Positions 7,956 through 16,142 are shown, counted from the first letter of the stretch. The stretch is 38,232 nucleotides of DNA from Streptomyces sp. A1277 (GCF_004795015.1 NZ_SSBI01000062.1:1-38232), one strand, 5' to 3'. Numbers and translations: made by a program. Notes: generated by a model from the letters alone, not told the origin.

Positions 7956-8969
7956 ATGGCCTCTGAACGTCCCCGTGTGCTCTCCGGAATCCAGCCCACC
8001 GCAGGCTCGTTCCACCTCGGCAACTACCTCGGCGCGGTGCGCCAGTGGGTGGCCCTGCAGGAGTCCCACGACGCCTTCTACATGGTGGTCGACCTGCACG
8101 CGATCACCGTCGCCCAGGACCCCGCCGAGCTGCGTGCCAACACCCGGCTCGCCGTCGCCCAGCTGCTCGCCGCCGGGCTCGACCCCGAGCGCTGCACGCT
8201 CTTCGTCCAGAGCCATGTGCCCGAGCACGCCCAGCTGGGCTGGGTCATGAACTGCCTGGCCGGGTTCGGCGAGGCGTCCCGGATGACGCAGTTCAAGGAC
8301 AAGTCCGCCCGGCACGGCGCCGACCGCACCACGGTCGGCCTCTTCACCTACCCGATGCTGATGGTCGCCGACATCCTGCTCTACCAGGCCGACCAGGTCC
8401 CGGTGGGCGAGGACCAGCGCCAGCACCTGGAGCTGACCCGCAACCTCGCCGAGCGGTTCAACGGCACCTACGGCGACACCTTCACCATCCCGGACCCGTA
8501 CATCCTGAAGGAGACGGCGAAGATCTACGACCTCCAGGACCCGTCGTCAAAGATGAGCAAGTCGACGGCGAACCCGAAGGGTCTGATCAACCTCCTGGAC
8601 GAGCCGAAGGCCACCGCCAAGAAGGTGAAGAGCGCCGTCACCGACACCGACACGGTGATCCGCTTCGACCGGGCCGAGAAGCCGGGCGTCAGCAACCTGC
8701 TGACCATCTACTCGACGCTCACCGGCGCCTCGGTGCCGGAGCTGGAGCAGAAGTACGAGGGCAAGGGCTACGGCGCGCTGAAGACGGACCTCGCCGAGGT
8801 CATGGTCGACTTCGTCACACCCTTCCGCACCCGCACCCAGGAATATCTGGACGACACCGAGACGCTGGACTCCATCCTGGCCAAGGGCGCGGAGAAGGCC
8901 CGGGCCGTCGCCGCCGAGACCCTGGCGCGGACGTACGACCGGATGGGCCTTCTCCCGGCGAAGCACTGA
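7956..8969 (+). CDS. trpS: Tryptophanyl-tRNA synthetase
   Basis: Class I aminoacyl-tRNA synthetase that charges tRNA-Trp; 337 residues, the usual bacterial length. The HIGH-type signature is FHLGN (H20-N23) and the KMSKS loop is KMSKS exactly (K199-S203). MVVDLHAIT, GFGEASRMTQFKDKSA and VPVGEDQRQHLELTR are conserved TrpRS segments. The ATG at 7956 (MASERPRVLSGIQP) matches the usual N-terminus; an in-frame ATG at 7947 is a less likely start. No strong ribosome site precedes it and a GACAAT -10-like box lies about 5 bases before 7956, which may mean a leaderless message. No trp-responsive leader was seen in the 90 bases upstream. The neighbouring 2H phosphoesterase follows on the same strand after about 100 bases. 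Confidence 0.96.
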   Translation: MASERPRVLSGIQPTAGSFHLGNYLGAVRQWVALQESHDAFYMVVDLHAITVAQDPAELRANTRLAVAQLLAAGLDPERCTLFVQSHVPEHAQLGWVMNCLAGFGEASRMTQFKDKSARHGADRTTVGLFTYPMLMVADILLYQADQVPVGEDQRQHLELTRNLAERFNGTYGDTFTIPDPYILKETAKIYDLQDPSSKMSKSTANPKGLINLLDEPKATAKKVKSAVTDTDTVIRFDRAEKPGVSNLLTIYSTLTGASVPELEQKYEGKGYGALKTDLAEVMVDFVTPFRTRTQEYLDDTETLDSILAKGAEKARAVAAETLARTYDRMGLLPAKH

Positions 8970-9075
8970 GTCCAAGGACCCTGGCGGCGAGGCACTCGCA
9001 GGCGGCACACTGGCGGCGGGAAGCTTGCGGCCGTCCGTGGCTGAAAACAGACCACCGAGGATTGAGGAGAACGAC

Positions 9076-9666
9076 GTGGGGACCGTAACGCTCGGCGTTT
9101 CGATCGCGGTCCCGGAGCCCTACGGCAGCCTGCTCCAGGAGCGGCGCGCGAGCTTCGGGGACCCTGCCGCACACGGCATTCCCACCCACGTCACCCTCCT
9201 GCCGCCGACCGAGGCGGAAGCGGCCTGCCTGCCCGCGGTCGAGGCGCACCTCGCCTCGATCGCGACCGGCAGCCGCCCCTTCCCGATGCGGCTGTCCGGC
9301 ACGGGCACCTTCCGCCCGCTCTCGCCGGTGGTCTTCGTCCAGGTCGTGGAGGGCGCCTCGGCCTGCTCCTGGCTCCAGAAGCGGGTCCGGGACGCCTCCG
9401 GCCCGCTGGTGCGCGAGCTCCAGTTCCCGTACCACCCGCACGTCACCGTGGCACACGGCATCCCCGAGGCGGCGATGGACCGGGCGTACGCGGAGCTCGC
9501 CGACTACGAGGCGTCCTGGACCTGCGGTTCCTTCGCCCTGTACGAGCAGGGCCCCGACCTCGTCTGGCGCAAGATCAACGAGTTCCCGTTCGGAGCGGGC
9601 GGCATCAGCCCCGCCGTCCCCGCGCAGAGCGGCAGCTCCCTCGACGCGCCCTCGTTCCAGCCGTAG
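9076..9666 (+). CDS. 2'-5' RNA ligase/2H phosphoesterase-family protein
   Basis: A 196-residue member of the 2H phosphoesterase superfamily. The two catalytic HxT motifs are both present: HVTLLPP (H38, T40) and HVTVAHG (H122, T124), spaced as in LigT/cyclic phosphodiesterases. The substrate in actinobacteria is not established; cyclic phosphodiester RNA ends or small nucleotides are the family options. The GTG at 9076 is chosen for the GAGGAG site 7 bases upstream. The last 25 residues are a low-complexity tail. It is convergent with the SDR gene, with only 7 bases between stops and no visible terminator. Confidence 0.9.
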   Translation: MGTVTLGVSIAVPEPYGSLLQERRASFGDPAAHGIPTHVTLLPPTEAEAACLPAVEAHLASIATGSRPFPMRLSGTGTFRPLSPVVFVQVVEGASACSWLQKRVRDASGPLVRELQFPYHPHVTVAHGIPEAAMDRAYAELADYEASWTCGSFALYEQGPDLVWRKINEFPFGAGGISPAVPAQSGSSLDAPSFQP

Positions 9667-9673
9667 GGACTCC

Positions 9674-10480
9674 TCATACCGGCAGGCGGCGGAACAGCGG
9701 CCTCGGCACGTGCCGCAGCGCCGACATCACCGCGCGCAGCGCTCCCGGCACCCAGACCGTCTCCGACCGCCGCCGCAGCCCCGTCACGATCGCGTCGGCC
9801 ACCGCACCCGGCGTCGTCACCAGCGGCGTGCGCGTGAACGGGATCGTCGCGAGCGGGCCCCCGGCAGTCCCCCGGGCCCCGGCTCCCCGGACCGCCGCCG
9901 CGTCCGGCACCACCAGCCCCGGGCGCACCACCATCACGTGCACCCCCGTGCCGTGCAGCGCGTCGCCGAGGCCCTGGGTGAACACGTCCAGGCCCGCCTT
10001 GCTCGACCCGTAGATGAAGTCCGCCCGCCGGGCGCGCTCACCGGCCACCGAGGACAGCACCACCAGCGAGCCGTGCCCCTGCGCCTGGAGCGCGCCGGCG
10101 CACACCAGCCCGGCGGAGACCGCCCCGGTGTAGTTCGTCTGGGCGACCCTGACCGCCGCCAGCGGTTCCTCCTCGTCGCGTTCCTGGTCGCCCGGGATGC
10201 CGAAGGCGAGGAGCACCATGTCGATGTCGCCCTCGGTGAAGATCTTGCCCAGGACCGTCTCGTGGGACTCGGTGTCCAGGGCGTCGAACGCGACGGTCTG
10301 CACGTACGCCCCGCGCCCGCGCAGGTCGTCGGCTGCGGCGTCCAGCGCGGGGGAGGGGCGGCCGGCCAGCCAGACCGTGCGGGTGCGGTGGGCGATCAGG
10401 CGGCGTGCCGTGGCGAGCCCGATCTCCGACGTGCCGCCGAGGACGAGCAGGGACTGCGGGGCACCGAAGGCATCCTTCAC
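9674..10480 (-). CDS. DprE2-like short-chain reductase
   Basis: A 268-residue NAD(P)H-dependent SDR resembling decaprenylphospho-beta-D-erythro-pentofuranosid-2-ulose 2-reductase, the enzyme that completes ribose-to-arabinose epimerisation on a polyprenyl phosphate in mycobacteria. The Rossmann motif is LGGTSEIGLATAR, followed by a conserved AGRPSP (NADP-type arginine) and the catalytic SSVAGERARRADFIYGSSKAG (Ser, then YxxxK). The GTG at 10480 has AAGGAG 7 bases before it. An alternative GTG at 10531 would overlap the upstream stop as GTGA but has no ribosome site. It follows the DprE1-like gene by 47 bases, so the two-step oxidase/reductase pair is preserved. Confidence 0.87.
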   Translation of the reverse strand: MKDAFGAPQSLLVLGGTSEIGLATARRLIAHRTRTVWLAGRPSPALDAAADDLRGRGAYVQTVAFDALDTESHETVLGKIFTEGDIDMVLLAFGIPGDQERDEEEPLAAVRVAQTNYTGAVSAGLVCAGALQAQGHGSLVVLSSVAGERARRADFIYGSSKAGLDVFTQGLGDALHGTGVHVMVVRPGLVVPDAAAVRGAGARGTAGGPLATIPFTRTPLVTTPGAVADAIVTGLRRRSETVWVPGALRAVMSALRHVPRPLFRRLPV

Positions 10481-10527
10481 GGGAACGCTCCTTACAGGGG
10501 AAGGGGGGAGTGGGACGGGGGCGCCGT

Positions 10528-11871
10528 TCACAGGGACAGCCGGCGGGACAGGTCGGAGCGGAACGCCCCGTTCGGGTCCAGCTCGGCCCGCAGCGCCAGG
10601 AACGCGGGCAGCCGGGGGTACATCGCGGCGAGCGCGCCGGGGCGCAGCCGGGAGTCGTCCGTCAGGCAGACCCGGCCGCCCGCCGCCGCCACCTCCTCGT
10701 CCAGGGAGTCGAGGAAGCGGGCGAGGCGCGGCAGGCCGGCCGGCAGGTCGAGGGCGAGGTTCCAGCCGGGCGCCGGGAAGGACAGCCAGCCGGGGCCGCC
10801 CGCGCCGAACCGCCTGAGCACGGCCCGGAAAGACGGGCAGCGGCTGCGGGCGATCCGCCCGACGATCCGGCGCAGCGTCTCCTCCTGCCCGTGCCCGACC
10901 AGGAACTCGTAGTGCACGAGACCGCCCGTGGCCGAGACGCGGTGGGTGTGGGGCGTCGCGTCCAGGGCGTGGAAGAAGGCGGAGAGCGGCCGGAGTTCAC
11001 CGGTGCGGGACCGGGGCGCGGAGCGGTAGCCGACCTCGTTGAGCGCGGCGGCGGAGAGCCGTCCGAGCAGACCCGGCAGGAGCGGGAGGGCGGCGGGGCC
11101 GCGTGCCGCGCGGACGGTGAGCGGTGCGTGCCGGGCGTGCGCCGGGAGCGCGTGGACGGGGGCGTGGTCCGCCCGGACCAGGACCGCGCGCCCGGTCGCC
11201 CGGCCCCGGGCGGTGAGGTCGACGCGGGCGTACTCGTAGGCGTGGCGGCCGCCCCGCGCCATCCGGGCCAGCAGGTCGTCGAGTCCGGTGGCCCGTTCGG
11301 TGTCGACCGACATCAGCGACGTGGCGACGGGGCGGAACCGGAGCGTGGCCGACAGGATCACCCCGGTCAGCCCCATGCCGCCGGTGGTCGCGTCGAAGAG
11401 CGGGGTGCCCGGGCGGACCGTACGGACCTCGCCGTCGGCGGTGAGCAGCGCGAACTCCGCCACGTGGCGGGAGAAGGAGCCGGCGGCGCGGTGGTTGTCG
11501 CCGTGGGCGTCGGAGCCGATCGCGCCGCCCACCGTCACGTACCGGCCGCCGGGCGTCACCGGCAGGAACCAGCCGAGCGGCAGCATCACCTCGCGCAGCC
11601 GGTGCAGGGTCACGCCCGCGTCGCACACCACGAGCCCGGACGCCGCGTCGATCGTCCGGACGCGGTCCAGCGCCGTCATGTCGAGGACGGAGCCCCCGGC
11701 GTTCTGCGCGGCGTCGCCGTGCGACCGGCCCAGGCCGCGGGCGATCGAGCCGCGCGGCCCGCAGCCGAGCACCGTCGCCGCGGCCTCCTCGTGACTACGG
11801 GGACGGAAGCGCAGCGCGGTCGTCGGGGCGGTGCGGCCCCAGCCGGTCAGGGACACGGTGTCGACAGACAT
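10528..11871 (-). CDS. DprE1-like FAD-dependent oxidoreductase
   Basis: A 447-residue flavoprotein of the vanillyl-alcohol oxidase/PCMH fold. The N-terminal half carries the FAD-binding segments GLGRSHGDAAQNAGG and VTPGGRYVTVGGAIGSDAHG, including the DxHGxNH histidine matching H132 of M. tuberculosis DprE1. The C-terminus matches DprE1 closely (MYPRL...LDPNGAFRSDLSRRL). Two active-site residues differ. The benzothiazinone-reactive cysteine (C387 in mycobacteria) is A373 here (GWNLALD), and catalytic K418 aligns with D405 (LTDDSR); the aspartate next to C387 is kept (D375). The substrate may therefore differ from decaprenylphosphoryl ribose. The ATG at 11871 lies just after a TACGGT box and may be leaderless. 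Streptomyces lack arabinogalactan, so the sugar product is unknown. Confidence 0.88.
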   Translation of the reverse strand: MSVDTVSLTGWGRTAPTTALRFRPRSHEEAAATVLGCGPRGSIARGLGRSHGDAAQNAGGSVLDMTALDRVRTIDAASGLVVCDAGVTLHRLREVMLPLGWFLPVTPGGRYVTVGGAIGSDAHGDNHRAAGSFSRHVAEFALLTADGEVRTVRPGTPLFDATTGGMGLTGVILSATLRFRPVATSLMSVDTERATGLDDLLARMARGGRHAYEYARVDLTARGRATGRAVLVRADHAPVHALPAHARHAPLTVRAARGPAALPLLPGLLGRLSAAALNEVGYRSAPRSRTGELRPLSAFFHALDATPHTHRVSATGGLVHYEFLVGHGQEETLRRIVGRIARSRCPSFRAVLRRFGAGGPGWLSFPAPGWNLALDLPAGLPRLARFLDSLDEEVAAAGGRVCLTDDSRLRPGALAAMYPRLPAFLALRAELDPNGAFRSDLSRRLSL

Positions 11872-12011
11872 AAGGGTGACCGTATCGTCCGGGAAAACAC
11901 CTTTGCCGGATTTGTTACAGCACTCACCGAAATGGGTGATTGAAGGTGCGTCATCTCCTCCACTGCCCACCGGGCTTCGGTTTTCGCGGGCGGGGAGGGT
12001 AGTCGTACGTC

Positions 12012-12968
12012 ATGGACTGGCTGAAAAAACTCCCCGTCATCGGGCCACTCGTCTCCCGGCTGACGGAGACGCACGCCTGGCGCAGTTACGAGACGCTGGT
12101 GCGGGTGCACTGGGCCAGGCTCGCCGCCGCGATCACGTTCATCAGCTTCCTGGCCCTGTTCCCGCTGATCGCGGTCGGCGCGGCGATCGGTGCCGCGCTC
12201 CTCTCGGACAAGCAGCTGGACGAGATCGAGGGCAAGATCGCCGAGCAGGTGCCCGGCATCTCCGACCAGCTCGGCATCGACAACCTGGTGGCCCATGCCG
12301 GGACGGTCGGTCTGGTGGCCGGCGCGCTGCTGCTCTTCACCGGTATCGGCTGGATCGGCTCGATGCGGGACTGCCTGCGCGCGGTCTGGGAGAGGGACGA
12401 CCTGGACGAGGGGAACCCGGTCATCCGCAAACTCAAGGACGCCGGGGTGCTGTTCGGCCTCGGCGGCGCGGCCCTGGTGACCCTCGCGATCTCCTCGGTC
12501 GGCTCCGTGGCCGTCGGCTGGGTCGCGGACCTGCTCAACATCCCCGAGAACGGCGCGGGCGGGGTGCTCCTGCGGATCGCCGCCCTGCTGGTGGCCGTGG
12601 CCGCCGACTTCCTGCTGCTGCTCTACCTGCTGACCCTGCTGCCCGGCGTCGAACCGCCCAGGCGCCGGCTCGTGGTGGCCGCGCTGCTCGGCGCCATCGG
12701 GTTCGAACTGCTCAAGCTGCTGCTCGGCAGCTATATGCAGGGCGTCGCCTCCAAGAGCATGTACGGCGCCTTCGGCGTGCCGATCGCCCTGCTGCTGTGG
12801 ATCAACTTCACGGCGAAGCTGCTGCTGTTCTGCGCCGCCTGGACGGCGACGCCGAGCAAGGAGGACGATCCGGCGGTGGACGCGGAGAAGGAACCCGCGC
12901 CCGCCGCCCGGGAGGTCACGGGCGGGGACGGCGACGCATCAGGTCCGGCAGCGGCCAGCGCCGGTTGA
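12012..12968 (+). CDS. YihY/BrkB-family inner membrane protein
   Basis: A 318-residue polytopic membrane protein of the YihY/virulence factor BrkB family. The amphipathic start is followed by WARLAAAITFISFLALFPLIAV, a hallmark first helix, then about five further hydrophobic spans and the family motif MYGAFGVPIALLLWINFTAKLLLF. A charged, Pro/Ala-rich tail of about 40 residues ends the protein. The function is not established; the family was once mis-called RNase BN. The start has a GGGAGGG site upstream. It is divergent from the DprE1-like gene (140 bp between), and its last 53 coding bases overlap the end of the convergent carboxypeptidase gene. Confidence 0.92.
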   Translation: MDWLKKLPVIGPLVSRLTETHAWRSYETLVRVHWARLAAAITFISFLALFPLIAVGAAIGAALLSDKQLDEIEGKIAEQVPGISDQLGIDNLVAHAGTVGLVAGALLLFTGIGWIGSMRDCLRAVWERDDLDEGNPVIRKLKDAGVLFGLGGAALVTLAISSVGSVAVGWVADLLNIPENGAGGVLLRIAALLVAVAADFLLLLYLLTLLPGVEPPRRRLVVAALLGAIGFELLKLLLGSYMQGVASKSMYGAFGVPIALLLWINFTAKLLLFCAAWTATPSKEDDPAVDAEKEPAPAAREVTGGDGDASGPAAASAG

Positions 12969-14187
12969 CCAGGAACACTCCGCCGGCCAGCAGCACCAGC
13001 ACGCCGCCGACGATGCCCAGCGCGATCCCGACCCCGCTGGAGCCTTCGGTGGTGGTCGCGGCCTGCGCCGCCCGGTCCGGCCCGTTCCCGCCCTTGGGGT
13101 TGGCCGCCGCGTCGGCCTCGGCGCCCTTGCCGGCGCCGGCGGTGTCCGTACCGGTCCCGGTCACCGCGGACTTCGGCGGGACGAGCTCACCCACCGGGGT
13201 GACCTTGCCGCTCGCGGCGAACCCCCAGTCCAGCAGCTTGGCCGCCTCCTTGTAGACGGCGTGCGCCTCGTCGGACGACGGGTTCATGACGGTGACGAGC
13301 AGCACCTTGCCGTTGCGCTCGGCGACGCCCGTGAAGGTGTTGCCGGCGTGCGTCGTGTAGCCGTTCTTGACGCCCGCGATGCCCTTGTACGCGTCGACGC
13401 CGTCGGCCCCGGTGAGCAGTCGGTTGGTGTTCTGGATGCCGAAGCTCTCGCGCTTCTCGCCCTTCTTCTTCTCGCCGGGGAACTGCGCGGTCGCCGTCGA
13501 GCAGTACTCGCGGAAGTCCGCGTTCTGCAGGCCGTCGCGGGCGAAGAGCGAGAGGTCGTACGCGCTGGAGACCTGCTTCGGCGCGTCGTACCCGTCGGGC
13601 GACACCACGTTCGTGTCCAGCGCCTGGAGCTCGACCGCTCGCGCCCGCATGGCCTCGACCGTCTTCGGGACGCCGCCGTACATCGCGGCCAGCACGTGCA
13701 CCGCGTCGTTCCCCGAACGCAGGAAGACCCCGAGCCACAGGTCGTGCACCGTGTAGCTGAGGTCCTCCTTGATGCCCACCAGGCTGCTGCCCTCCCCGAG
13801 GTCGGCGAGGTCCTCGTCCTTCACCGTGTACTCCCGCGTCTTGGGCAGGAGCGCCGGGTCCCCCAGCAGGGTGTCCGCGAAGAGCATCTTCAGCGTGGAG
13901 GCCGGGGGCAGCCGCCAGTGCGGGTTGTGCGCGGCCAGCACCTCGCCCGTCTCCGCGTCCGAGACCATCCACGACCGGCCCGTCAGCTTCTTCGGCAGGA
14001 CCGGGGCGCCCGCGCCGAGGTTGACCTGGGTGCCGGCCCGTCCGAGCTGCTCGCCCCCGACCTGGGACATGCCCGACGGAGGCTTGGGCGCGTCGTCCTT
14101 ATCGGCCGCCGAAGCGGGCGCGACGACGAAAGCGGACAGCAAGGCGGCAGAGGTGACCGCGAGCGCGGCCTTCTTGAGAGCTGGCAC
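12916..14187 (-). CDS. D-alanyl-D-alanine carboxypeptidase
   Basis: Penicillin-binding protein of the DacA/S11 family, 423 residues, trimming the terminal D-Ala of peptidoglycan stem peptides outside the membrane. A signal peptide (LKKAALAVTSAALLSAFVVAPASA) is followed by the serine-peptidase domain: STLK with nucleophile S97 and K100, SGN at S158-N160, and KNG at K274-G276 in place of the classical KTG. A Gly/Ala/Asp-rich linker leads to a C-terminal transmembrane helix (GIALGIVGGVLVLLAGGVFL) and a basic tail, so the enzyme is membrane-tethered. The GTG at 14187 gives the best signal peptide; TACGTT seven bases before it may be the -10 box of a leaderless message. Its 3' end overlaps the YihY gene by 53 bases tail to tail. 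Confidence 0.93.
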   Translation of the reverse strand: MPALKKAALAVTSAALLSAFVVAPASAADKDDAPKPPSGMSQVGGEQLGRAGTQVNLGAGAPVLPKKLTGRSWMVSDAETGEVLAAHNPHWRLPPASTLKMLFADTLLGDPALLPKTREYTVKDEDLADLGEGSSLVGIKEDLSYTVHDLWLGVFLRSGNDAVHVLAAMYGGVPKTVEAMRARAVELQALDTNVVSPDGYDAPKQVSSAYDLSLFARDGLQNADFREYCSTATAQFPGEKKKGEKRESFGIQNTNRLLTGADGVDAYKGIAGVKNGYTTHAGNTFTGVAERNGKVLLVTVMNPSSDEAHAVYKEAAKLLDWGFAASGKVTPVGELVPPKSAVTGTGTDTAGAGKGAEADAAANPKGGNGPDRAAQAATTTEGSSGVGIALGIVGGVLVLLAGGVFLVNRRWPLPDLMRRRPRP

Positions 14188-14296
14188 GGTCGAAAACGTA
14201 CATGCAGTTGATGTGAAAATAGGCACCGACGTTATGACCCGCCGGGCGCACCGCCGGGACGGACCACCCCGCCCGAGCCGGCCGGAGCGGGGCGGC

Positions 14297-14302
14297 GATA
14301 CT
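14297..14302 (+). promoter_or_regulatory. -10 box of leaderless small membrane protein gene
   Basis: GATACT ends 6 bases before the ATG at 14309 and no ribosome site is present, the arrangement of a leaderless Streptomyces promoter. Confidence 0.45.
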
Positions 14303-14308
14303 GAGTTC

Positions 14309-14554
14309 ATGAAGCTCAGCCGCCCCGTCTCCTGGTTCCTGCTCGCCTTCGGGGTGTGGAGCTGGTTCATCTGGGTCACCTTCGTTAAAAATCTCTGGAA
14401 GGACGGCAGCGGCCTCGCCTTCGACGACTCCGGTGACCCCACTGCCTACTTCTGGGTGCATCTGCTGCTCGCCATCACGTCCTTTCTTCTGGGGACGGCC
14501 GTGGGCTGGATCGGGTTCCGCGGCGTCAGGGCTCTGCGGGCCGAGAAGGCTTGA
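14309..14554 (+). CDS. SCO4848-family small membrane protein
   Basis: An 81-residue membrane protein with two helices: WFLLAFGVWSWFIWVTFV near the start and FWVHLLLAITSFLLGTAVGWIGF near the end, joined by an acidic loop (DDSGDP). It matches the conserved Streptomyces family named after SCO4848, which lies next to the same carboxypeptidase and phosphoesterase genes in S. coelicolor. The function is unknown. The frame is open far upstream, but the ATG at 14309 gives a sensible membrane protein and has a -10 box directly upstream. It is divergent from the carboxypeptidase. Confidence 0.85.
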   Translation: MKLSRPVSWFLLAFGVWSWFIWVTFVKNLWKDGSGLAFDDSGDPTAYFWVHLLLAITSFLLGTAVGWIGFRGVRALRAEKA

Positions 14555-14610
14555 AAGAGCCGGTCCTGAAAAGGGGCTGAACCGGTCGATACAAGGACGA
14601 GCAGGGCGGG

Positions 14611-15921
14611 GTGGCAGGCGTGCGGGTCGTGGGGTTCGCTCTGGTGGCGATCGTGGTGCTCGCGCTGCTCGTGGCCGTGCACCGCTATGTCTGGCGCCGC
14701 CTGGTCGGTGACACGACGGCGCCCGGCAGCCCGTGGCGCAGGGCCGGCACGATCGCCGTGTACGCGCTGCCGCTGCTGAGCATCGGCGCCCTGGTCTCCG
14801 GCCGCACGGGCACGCCCTTCCGGCTCCAGCAGGTGCTGGCCTGGCCGGGCTTCCTGTGGCTGGCGGCGCTGCTGTACCTGACGTTCGCGCTGCTGGTGGG
14901 CGAGGCCGTACGCCCGCTGCTGCGCCGGTGGCTCGCCCGCCGGACGCCCGCCGGACCCGCGCCCGAAGCGCAGGCCGCGCCCGCGTCCCTGCCCGCGCCC
15001 GCGTCCCTGCCCGCGCCCGCGTCCCTGCCCGCGCCCGAACCGCAGCCCGCGCCCGAGCCGGAGGCCGCGCCTGAGCCCGCCCCCGTGCCCGGTGACCCGT
15101 CGCGCCGGCTGTTCGTGGCGCGGGCGGTCGGGGGCGCCGCCGCCGTCGCCGGGCTCGGGACGGTCGGCTACGGGACGTACGGCGTGCTGCGCGGCCCGCG
15201 GGTGAAGCGGGTCACCGTTCCGCTCGCCCGGCTGCCCCGGTCCGCGCACGGCTTCCGGATCGCCGTCGTCAGCGATGTCCATCTCGGGCCGATCCTGGGC
15301 CGCTCCCACACCCAGCGGATCGTGGACACGGTCAACCGGACGCAGCCCGATCTCATCGCGGTCGTCGGCGATCTGGTCGACGGATCGGTCGCCGATCTCG
15401 GCCGGGCCGCCGAACCGCTCGCCCGTCTCCGCTCCCGGCACGGCGCCTTCTTTGTCACCGGCAATCACGAGTACTACTCGGGCGCGGCCCAATGGGTTGA
15501 TCACGTAAGGGAATTGGGGCTGCGGCCGCTGGAGAACGCCCGCGTGGAGTTGAGCGGTTTCGATCTGGCCGGAGTCAATGACATCGCCGGCGAGAGCGAG
15601 GGGCAGGGCCCCGATTTCGCCCGCGCCCTCGGTGACCGGGACCGGAGCCGCGCGGTCGTGCTCATGGCCCACCAGCCCGTCGTCATCGACCAGGCCGTCG
15701 AGCACGGCGTGGACCTGCAGCTCTCCGGCCACACCCACGGCGGCCAGCTCTGGCCCGGCAACTACATCGCCGAGCTGTCCAACCCCACGGTCGCCGGCCT
15801 CGACCGCTACGGCGACACCCAGCTCTACGTCACGCGCGGCGCCGGCGCGTGGGGCCCGCCGGTACGCGTCGGCGCGCCCTCCGACATCACCGTGGTCGAG
15901 CTCGCCTCCCGGCAGGCGTAA
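14611..15921 (+). CDS. Membrane-anchored metallophosphoesterase
   Basis: A 436-residue calcineurin-like phosphoesterase. Three N-terminal hydrophobic spans (residues of about 5-95) are followed by a Pro/Ala linker built from an 18-bp repeat, then SRRLFVARAVGGAAAVAGLG, a Tat-like twin-arginine segment leading into a fourth hydrophobic stretch. The catalytic domain carries all metal motifs: SDVHLG (D222, H224), GDLVD (D254), GNHE (N285-E287), AHQP and GHTHGGQ (H374, H376). This set resembles the YkuE/LpxH-like branch that acts on lipid-linked or cell-wall substrates outside the cytoplasm; the substrate here is unknown. The GTG at 14611 is the longest start; GTG at 14620 is also possible. Confidence 0.9.
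   Translation: MAGVRVVGFALVAIVVLALLVAVHRYVWRRLVGDTTAPGSPWRRAGTIAVYALPLLSIGALVSGRTGTPFRLQQVLAWPGFLWLAALLYLTFALLVGEAVRPLLRRWLARRTPAGPAPEAQAAPASLPAPASLPAPASLPAPEPQPAPEPEAAPEPAPVPGDPSRRLFVARAVGGAAAVAGLGTVGYGTYGVLRGPRVKRVTVPLARLPRSAHGFRIAVVSDVHLGPILGRSHTQRIVDTVNRTQPDLIAVVGDLVDGSVADLGRAAEPLARLRSRHGAFFVTGNHEYYSGAAQWVDHVRELGLRPLENARVELSGFDLAGVNDIAGESEGQGPDFARALGDRDRSRAVVLMAHQPVVIDQAVEHGVDLQLSGHTHGGQLWPGNYIAELSNPTVAGLDRYGDTQLYVTRGAGAWGPPVRVGAPSDITVVELASRQA
14983..15036. repeat. 18-bp tandem repeat, 3 copies, in phosphoesterase linker
   Basis: The unit gcgtccctgcccgcgccc occurs three times without change (14983-15000, 15001-15018, 15019-15036), with degenerate flanking copies. It encodes ASLPAP repeats in the linker between membrane and catalytic parts, so copy-number change would stay in frame. 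Confidence 0.95.
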
Positions 15922-16032
15922 TCACCCCCGCACGCCCCCGAAATTGACGGATCGGGTGACCGGTAGTGAACCCTCTGTATTCGACGTAACGGCCGAAGGT
16001 TTCGACTCGCGAACAAAAGGCTATGAGCCTCT

Positions 16033-16058
16033 GATTTTCTCTTCCTGATGTGAAAATC
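16033..16058. promoter_or_regulatory. AT-rich inverted repeat upstream of solute-binding protein
   Basis: GATTTTC (16033-16039) and GAAAATC (16052-16058) form a perfect 7-bp dyad with a 12-base spacer in the 221-base gap after the phosphoesterase. It is strikingly AT-rich for this genome, so it is either an operator for the gene at 16143 or a terminator for the gene upstream. No other feature was recognised in 15922-16142. Confidence 0.45.
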
Positions 16059-16142
16059 GTGTGATTGGCTGAGCGCGAACGTGCGGTGATCTGCGTATCT
16101 GTGCGCGACACCGAGGTGGGGCAGTTAAGGGAGAGCACGGCA

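Noticed and set aside
11918..11941. TCACC/GGTGA dyad between the DprE1-like and YihY genes as an operator
   Set aside because: Arms of only five bases with no supporting promoter context.
13366..13374. KNG in place of KTG in the carboxypeptidase as a sign of inactivity
   Set aside because: The KNG-Y-T-T-H-A form appears normal for actinobacterial carboxypeptidases of this family; SxxK and SGN are intact.
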